Positions 7,601 through 10,556 of a stretch of DNA of 10,556 bases are shown in pieces. This DNA comes from Phycisphaerales bacterium (GTDB lineage: Bacteria; Planctomycetota; Phycisphaerae; SM23-33). The stretch's first letter is position 1. Every line of letters begins with the position of its first letter. Under the pieces are notes generated by a model. That model did no database searches. It saw nothing but the letters and a program-made list of their open reading frames with translations, and was not told where the DNA came from. A program made the position numbers and the translations under genes. The stretch lies in assembly GCA_003485185.1 (NCBI GenBank), contig DNAS01000029.1, positions 3,290-13,845 on the forward strand. The letters are read 5' to 3'.

Positions 7601-8986
7601 GAATTGACCAAGGCTCTCTCCCTGCCTGATTTCAAACAGTACGCCGAGTCCATCAAGGGGCGACGCCCGCATGATCCGTTGCCTCTCTCCAGTCCCGTGG
7701 GGCGACTTCACTATTACGCAGGATTTTCCAGGTCATCTACATATTATGCAGCTTCTGGTATGGATCGCTATGAGAGCTACAAAGAAAGCGACGGCGTGAT
7801 GAGCCCGAAGGCGCAGATCGTAACTATTAACGAGAGCGGCATGAAAGCCTCTATCGGTCTGGATTACGCGACGGCAGAAGACACCATTCCCAACGTAGTT
7901 CTGCTGGACTTGACTGGGCAAGGGAATTTCCGGAACGCCATACGGCTGTCGTTTATAAATGCGACCAATTTCATTTCATCAACGGCCATCAATAGACATT
8001 ACGCGGGCCTGGTTACCCTCAAAACCGGTATCGTGGAGTATCCAGCTGCGGTGATGGTGGATGAAATTGTGGGAGATCAGCAGCGGAAGTTGATGATTAG
8101 AGCAAGTTATTCCGCACAGGCAATCTGCCATTTCGGCAAGAAGATGTATCGGGTGGTGATCGTGAACGAAGATGGAAACTTGAAACTCGGTGACCGAGTC
8201 ATGCCTTTGTGGAATCAGACAAGTGATACGTTGTCGCCTTGGGAAGAGGAGTGGCGGGAGCTGTATCGGGGAGACACGGTCTATGTTGAAACCGGCCGGC
8301 CGGCCGAGGATCTTCGAGAAATCGGTGGGCCTTATGCAAACAGCGTATGGCAGTGGAAACGTGCCGGAAGCCGGGGGTTTTGCGGGCATCCGATCCAGGT
8401 GGACGACAAGCTGTATGTTGTGAACGTATCCGCTGACGGCGCTTCCGCCGTCGTGGAACCATTCACCGGCCCGACTGGCAAGCTGCACATCGACAAACCC
8501 CTCTGGACCTGCCTGTTGATCGGCAACAAGCATATCCTGCGACTTGACGGCAAAAATGAGCCGGTGGATGTGCCGGCGGATACCTACCGCATCCTTGACT
8601 ACAGGGAACTCAAGGACTTGACGCGGAAGAATGAACGACTCTCTCTTCGCTGGAATCCTGGGCAAACAGTCCAAATTCATGAGGGACGAACCACGGGAAA
8701 GCGGATTGGCTCTCCCCTCAACGGCGTATTGACAATGCAACAGGAAGGGCGGGAAATGGATATTTCACTGAAATGGAAAGACGTCAACGGAGCCGAGGTC
8801 AGATATCCGAATGATTTGAATGATCTGCAGATAGATTTGTTCGATGCTTCTGGGAAGCGCGTTTCATCGATCAAAAGTCGGCGTTGGATCATTCCCCAGG
8901 GCATGTCCGGCGAATACAAGGCCGTCGCGGCCGGCAGCCTGCCCGTCGAGGCCGAGCTTCCCTCGACGACGATCACGATCAAATGA
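4661..8986 (+). CDS. Large exported mosaic protein: CsgG-like head, TPR, PEGA-like, sialidase-like Asp-box region
   Basis: From ATG 4661 the product has 1441 residues. Residues 1-21 are a signal peptide (MNRFWAMAMVVGLLAGPAVG). Residues 22-150 form a CsgG/TolB-N-like module (VTVFNFQ, LTVVARDRMQDV, NLLVSGTY, VEITAQIVNVADRQEV), and about 172-252 are TPR-like helices. Residues about 278-535 are beta-rich and unassigned. Residues 539-574 look like a PEGA segment (DYLLAVDGVPT, LTPGEH). A sialidase/propeller-like region has Asp-box-like motifs at about S654 (SRDGKSF), S710 (SRDFIHW), S760 (SSDDGLRW, exact SxDxGxxW) and S855 (SQDAKQW). The last ~230 residues are beta-rich. I see no clear catalytic residues, so binding or adhesion is as likely as glycan cleavage. 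An alternative start is GTG 4547, adding 38 residues with a second signal-like stretch. Third-position GC drops sharply at about 5492 and recovers near 8900, suggesting a fusion. It is the last gene of the operon. Confidence 0.8.
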   Translation: MNRFWAMAMVVGLLAGPAVGQTNVTVFNFQMKSQTPDWLWLEKCLADQITTDLSQGQGLTVVARDRMQDVAEKIRWAPELAGDAKAMQRIRGELRVNLLVSGTYSLADGQVEITAQIVNVADRQEVFRKTLTGKPEQIIDLQKQMSSELLGWLTKRPPAAILKELPIWTRSIPALKALYEGMDLYDRGRYAEGWLKFRQASREDAAYMEAVYWVGKMYYFMDRYEHARRALERFVYLDATHPRIADAAVEYLHTYETREIDTDTLVKAYARFAERFPNDERIGSDIWLTKPSWAHQKMILRLARDGRYGEAFSLHPKAITWKKFFSPGVWKLPPSISLAMRENALTGKAVPTVVLQGEDPDWLSPVFRKGPDGVEWMSHCWTSDGPCTIRILGAKYRFMDKAAAACGIGTNDRFWLTAPSGHVFKSLRFYPVAKGEDATITISLSQADLGQNLRNTSGEEDDAWKLIGPHSGSLPEAIKGGVLFDALPRTAYLRVNWALVVNDHQESKPVEIQGVRVVAELEAVGAHGALDVWASDYPDYLLAVDGVPTRYGPGLVGPLTPGEHVLTFSPVPGDELHESWSTKVVVEADKVAPVVGRLPWKDGIPWTTQLISTKAGLADNRGLALDLQRTTVWADAEGIFLVWSDGGDLWSSYSRDGKSFTPARKLDLPVSSGWDESFPNLCRDETGRHVLLFYSDRGVRHWSLCYATWSRDFIHWSAPALIKNEVGESVRGTNSNLLPDNRGRLLIAGEPSGRKIPVYSSDDGLRWGWLSSVLLPYSIETDKTTPFSFLYQQDDGSYVLLVAAARILRKEERKIGGPAVVISSGQNVIYQKSGSDTDHSQGGYYVKTLVYRFVSQDAKQWGNPQVLVLPYMFSPTISAISIDGRPCVFLSSRFYGRSGLCDDNYYGVMACIAREVGEDTWEVSPPMCGLWLDTPSVSFSAKWGCIAAYMHSPEYRSYPHPGLGPFIMRGADLWPPGGKKELTKALSLPDFKQYAESIKGRRPHDPLPLSSPVGRLHYYAGFSRSSTYYAASGMDRYESYKESDGVMSPKAQIVTINESGMKASIGLDYATAEDTIPNVVLLDLTGQGNFRNAIRLSFINATNFISSTAINRHYAGLVTLKTGIVEYPAAVMVDEIVGDQQRKLMIRASYSAQAICHFGKKMYRVVIVNEDGNLKLGDRVMPLWNQTSDTLSPWEEEWRELYRGDTVYVETGRPAEDLREIGGPYANSVWQWKRAGSRGFCGHPIQVDDKLYVVNVSADGASAVVEPFTGPTGKLHIDKPLWTCLLIGNKHILRLDGKNEPVDVPADTYRILDYRELKDLTRKNERLSLRWNPGQTVQIHEGRTTGKRIGSPLNGVLTMQQEGREMDISLKWKDVNGAEVRYPNDLNDLQIDLFDASGKRVSSIKSRRWIIPQGMSGEYKAVAAGSLPVEAELPSTTITIK

Positions 8987-9024
8987 TCCACGCGCGAGAT
9001 CCGCGGGGCTCCGTCAGTGGGCCT

Positions 9025-9050
9025 CTCCCCGTGTTCGCTGCAATGGGGAG
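9025..9050 (+). terminator. Possible operon-end hairpin
   Basis: CTCCCCGT pairs with ATGGGGAG (8 bp including one G-U pair) around a 10-nt loop, 38 nt after the stop of the large gene. There is no T-run after it, so it is at best a weak or Rho-assisted terminator, and it may be chance. Confidence 0.25.
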
Positions 9051-9287
9051 CCTGCGGTGGGCAAGTTCCTCGAAGACGATTTGAGGTCATGGCGAACAGT
9101 CAGGAATGCGAGACTGGCAAGCCAACGTGTATTGGCAGACGCCTGTGCTGCGGAAGCTGCCGTCAGGAAGCGGATATGGTTTTAACGACAAGATAGAGCG
9201 CATTGCAGTAGCATGTGGACACGGCGCACCCGATTGGCGGCCGACGGCGCTGGGGCGATGCTGGTGTCCGCCATACGGCCCCTCTGT

Positions 9288-9293
9288 TACAAT
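9288..9293 (+). promoter_or_regulatory. -10-like element before the recD2 remnant
   Basis: TACAAT matches the housekeeping -10 consensus at five of six positions and lies 11 nt before the ATG at 9305. The hexamer at -35 spacing (TGTCCG) is poor. Initiation here would give a leaderless or nearly leaderless transcript, which agrees with the lack of a Shine-Dalgarno sequence before that ATG. Confidence 0.35.
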
Positions 9294-9304
9294 CGCTTCC
9301 CGCA

Positions 9305-9517
9305 ATGACCTCCCAACAGCCACAACATGCGACACCAACCCAACCCGGCCAGATCGACGGCCTCGTCGAGCGTGTCACGTTCCACAACGACGAATCCGGC
9401 TTCTGCGTGTTGCGCATCAAGGCCTGGGGGGTGAGCGTCTGGGGCAAGGGGGCAGGCCCGATGGAACCTCGAAGACCGATAGCATCCAGCCGTCTTAAAG
9501 ATTCCCTTGCGACTTGA
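9305..9517 (+). pseudogene. 5' remnant of a RecD2-type (RecD-like) DNA helicase gene
   Basis: Residues 15-40 of the short frame starting at ATG 9305 read as the start of a RecD2/YrrC-like ATP-dependent helicase (DGLVERVTFHNDESGF followed by CVLRIKA), preceded by a Gln/Pro/Thr-rich leader. The likeness stops abruptly at about 9424. The remaining frame (WGVSVWGKGAG and onwards) matches nothing I know and ends at the TGA at 9515-9517, giving 70 residues against the 700 or more of the full enzyme. None of the helicase motifs is present, and the other two frames after 9424 do not resume the family pattern, so a simple frameshift does not explain it. The start could be longer (ATG 9215 is in frame), but the TACAAT and the family's N-terminus favour 9305. 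It is probably a gene fragment left by rearrangement and non-functional as a helicase. Confidence 0.55.
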
Positions 9518-9822
9518 AACCTCTGGCTGCATCTCTGAGGCATCACGCTACTCGAGTCACAAGTGGTCGCCCTGATGGCCATTGAGTCGAATGGCCCCAG
9601 GGGAGATTGTGACGGCCGTGGTGTGGCTGTGTTCCGGTGCGATTGCCTTTGTCGCGAGAAACGTTCTTCCGCCGATGGCGACATCGTAGCCTCTTCATTG
9701 TGTGCGATGTTCCACACACCACGTAGTTCGCCTGGTCAATGCAAGGCTGACAGTTCCTCCCGCCAGGATGAGGATCGTCCTTCATTCAGGATGTGGCTGT
9801 CTTCCCAGCTGACGGCAAGCTG
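9518..9822. other. Intergenic region between recD2 remnant and prepilin gene
   Basis: No coding sequence is supportable on either strand. The clearest structure is the hairpin at 9570-9602. A smaller bulged hairpin (ATGAGGA-tcg-TCCTTCAT, 9768-9785) lies 38 nt beyond the prepilin stop but lacks a T-run. No tRNA, CRISPR or insertion-sequence ends were seen. Confidence 0.5.
9570..9602. repeat. Interrupted inverted repeat / strong hairpin
   Basis: GGCCATT (9577-9583) and AATGGCC (9590-9596) form a perfect 7-bp stem around a 6-nt loop. An outer CCCTG (9570-9574) pairs with CAGGG (9598-9602) across a 2x1 internal loop, giving 12 pairs in total. It sits between two convergent transcription units, so a bidirectional transcription end is possible. 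No T-tract follows on either strand; a dispersed repeat element is the other option. Confidence 0.45.
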
Positions 9823-10556
9823 TTATTCGCGGTCCATCAATTCATTGGCCATCCAGCCGCACTGGCCATCGCCGGCCGAGTCCAGTTCGAGGGGCGAGAT
9901 GCTGTCCACATGTCCGTCGCAAAACGCAGCGTTGGCTTTGCTGCGGTGACGGAAGTGGAAGGTGGCATAGTTGCGAGTAGTGCTGTTGTACTTGTAGAGG
10001 GGGTAGACGAATATCTCCTCATTGTGCGCACCCTGCTTCACACGCGCACAGTCTGCGAAGAGGATGGTCTCTGCAGGCTGGACGACCTGGTCTACCCGGG
10101 CGGGCTTGGCCCAATTGCTCATGCCGGCCTGCCCGTCATTGGGATTCACGACCGGGTCGCCGGCGACGTACTGACAGTTGATGCCATAGCCTGATATCTG
10201 GCCCGATCCGGCGTATTTCACCTGGGAGGGGGTGAATTCCTTGCACCAGAGCATCTTCTTTTCCTGGAGATACGGCCAGAGGGGCGAGAGGGTGATGTCC
10301 ATGTGACCGACGCCGTCTTGCTTGTAGTATCCGCCGCACCAGGCAATGGAAATGGGGTTGTCGACAACCCACGCCGGAGGATAGAAGTCCCACTCGTTGG
10401 TATACATCTGCACTGCCAGGCCGAGAGACTTGGCATTGCACATGCAGTCCGTGGCACGTGCGAGGCTCTTCGCGGCACTCAATGAGGGCAGCAAGATGCT
10501 GACCAGAAGCGACATGATAGCGACGACCACCAACAGTTCGATCAAGGTAAAACCGT
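9823..10556 (-). CDS. H-X9-DG type prepilin-like protein (partial, N-terminus cut by window edge)
   Basis: This is a type IV pilin / type II secretion pseudopilin-like protein of the Planctomycetes-type prepilin family, with 243 residues visible. The frame reads GFTLIELLVVVAIMSLLVS at the right edge. This is the prepilin peptidase site (cleavage after G, conserved E at +5 of the mature protein) followed by the hydrophobic N-terminal helix. The short leader peptide and start codon lie beyond 10556; the TTG encoding the L of FTLIE should not be taken as the start. The helix continues into AAKSLARATDCMCNAKSLGL and then a globular domain. Near the C-terminus, HRSKANAAFCDGH carries the H-X9-DG motif. 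The family is abundant in Planctomycetes and is presumed to be exported and assembled or anchored by pilin-type machinery; individual roles are unknown. It converges on the plus-strand operon and is probably a separate unit. Confidence 0.85.
   Translation of the reverse strand, partial: GFTLIELLVVVAIMSLLVSILLPSLSAAKSLARATDCMCNAKSLGLAVQMYTNEWDFYPPAWVVDNPISIAWCGGYYKQDGVGHMDITLSPLWPYLQEKKMLWCKEFTPSQVKYAGSGQISGYGINCQYVAGDPVVNPNDGQAGMSNWAKPARVDQVVQPAETILFADCARVKQGAHNEEIFVYPLYKYNSTTRNYATFHFRHRSKANAAFCDGHVDSISPLELDSAGDGQCGWMANELMDRE

Larger units (their letters stand above)
8987..9304. other. Intergenic region after the operon
   Basis: No gene can be supported here. Short open frames exist on both strands but show no recognisable protein, no good ribosome binding site and no consistent codon bias. 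The stretch contains a possible operon-end hairpin at 9025-9050 and a -10-like element at 9288-9293. Confidence 0.5.

Noticed and set aside
9106..9498. Plus-strand open frame of 130 codons overlapping the recD2 remnant
   Set aside because: It is in a different frame from the RecD2-like sequence and resembles nothing known; it is most likely a chance frame in GC-rich DNA.
9163..9717. Minus-strand open frame of 184 codons in the intergenic region
   Set aside because: No known domain, no convincing ribosome binding site, and it runs antisense through the recD2-like segment, whose plus-strand similarity is better supported.
9768..9785. Bulged hairpin downstream of the prepilin gene as a terminator
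   Set aside because: The stem is short with a bulge and has no T-run on the minus strand; too weak to annotate separately.

Overview
The window looks like a piece of a Planctomycetota chromosome, probably Phycisphaerae or a relative. The evidence is an ECF sigma / membrane anti-sigma pair heading an operon of secreted proteins, GC-rich coding sequence with strongly GC-biased third positions, and a GFTLIELL-type prepilin carrying the H-X9-DG motif typical of Planctomycetes, Lentisphaerae and Verrucomicrobia. The lineage call is inference from gene content.

Positions 11-8986 hold five plus-strand genes packed as one operon: an ECF sigma factor, a single-pass membrane protein in the anti-sigma position, an exported protein of unknown function, an exported protein with two or three CsgG/TolB-N-like modules and a TPR tail, and a very large exported mosaic protein (CsgG-like module, TPR, beta-rich region, PEGA-like segment, sialidase-like Asp-box region, beta-rich tail). 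Three of the four junctions have 4-nt NTGA stop/start overlaps (TTGA, ATGA, GTGA) and the other has a 3-nt gap, so translational coupling is likely. My reading is a self-regulated cell-envelope system in which the sigma factor drives its own operon and the exported products sense, bind or assemble something at the envelope. The substrate is not visible from sequence.

The last operon gene is the most unusual item. Its first ~277 codons have near-saturated GC at third positions and resemble the C-terminal half of the preceding gene. At about 5492 the composition drops abruptly, stays lower and uneven for more than 3 kb, and returns to the high-GC style only in the last ~30 codons. This looks like a conserved export/scaffold head joined to an exchangeable or horizontally acquired payload.

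Positions 8987-9822 are mostly non-coding. They contain a weak hairpin after the operon, a -10-like TACAAT immediately upstream of a short remnant matching the start of a RecD2-type helicase gene, and a good 12-bp-paired hairpin at 9570-9602. Positions 9823-10556 (minus strand) hold most of an H-X9-DG prepilin-like gene that runs off the right edge just before its leader peptide.
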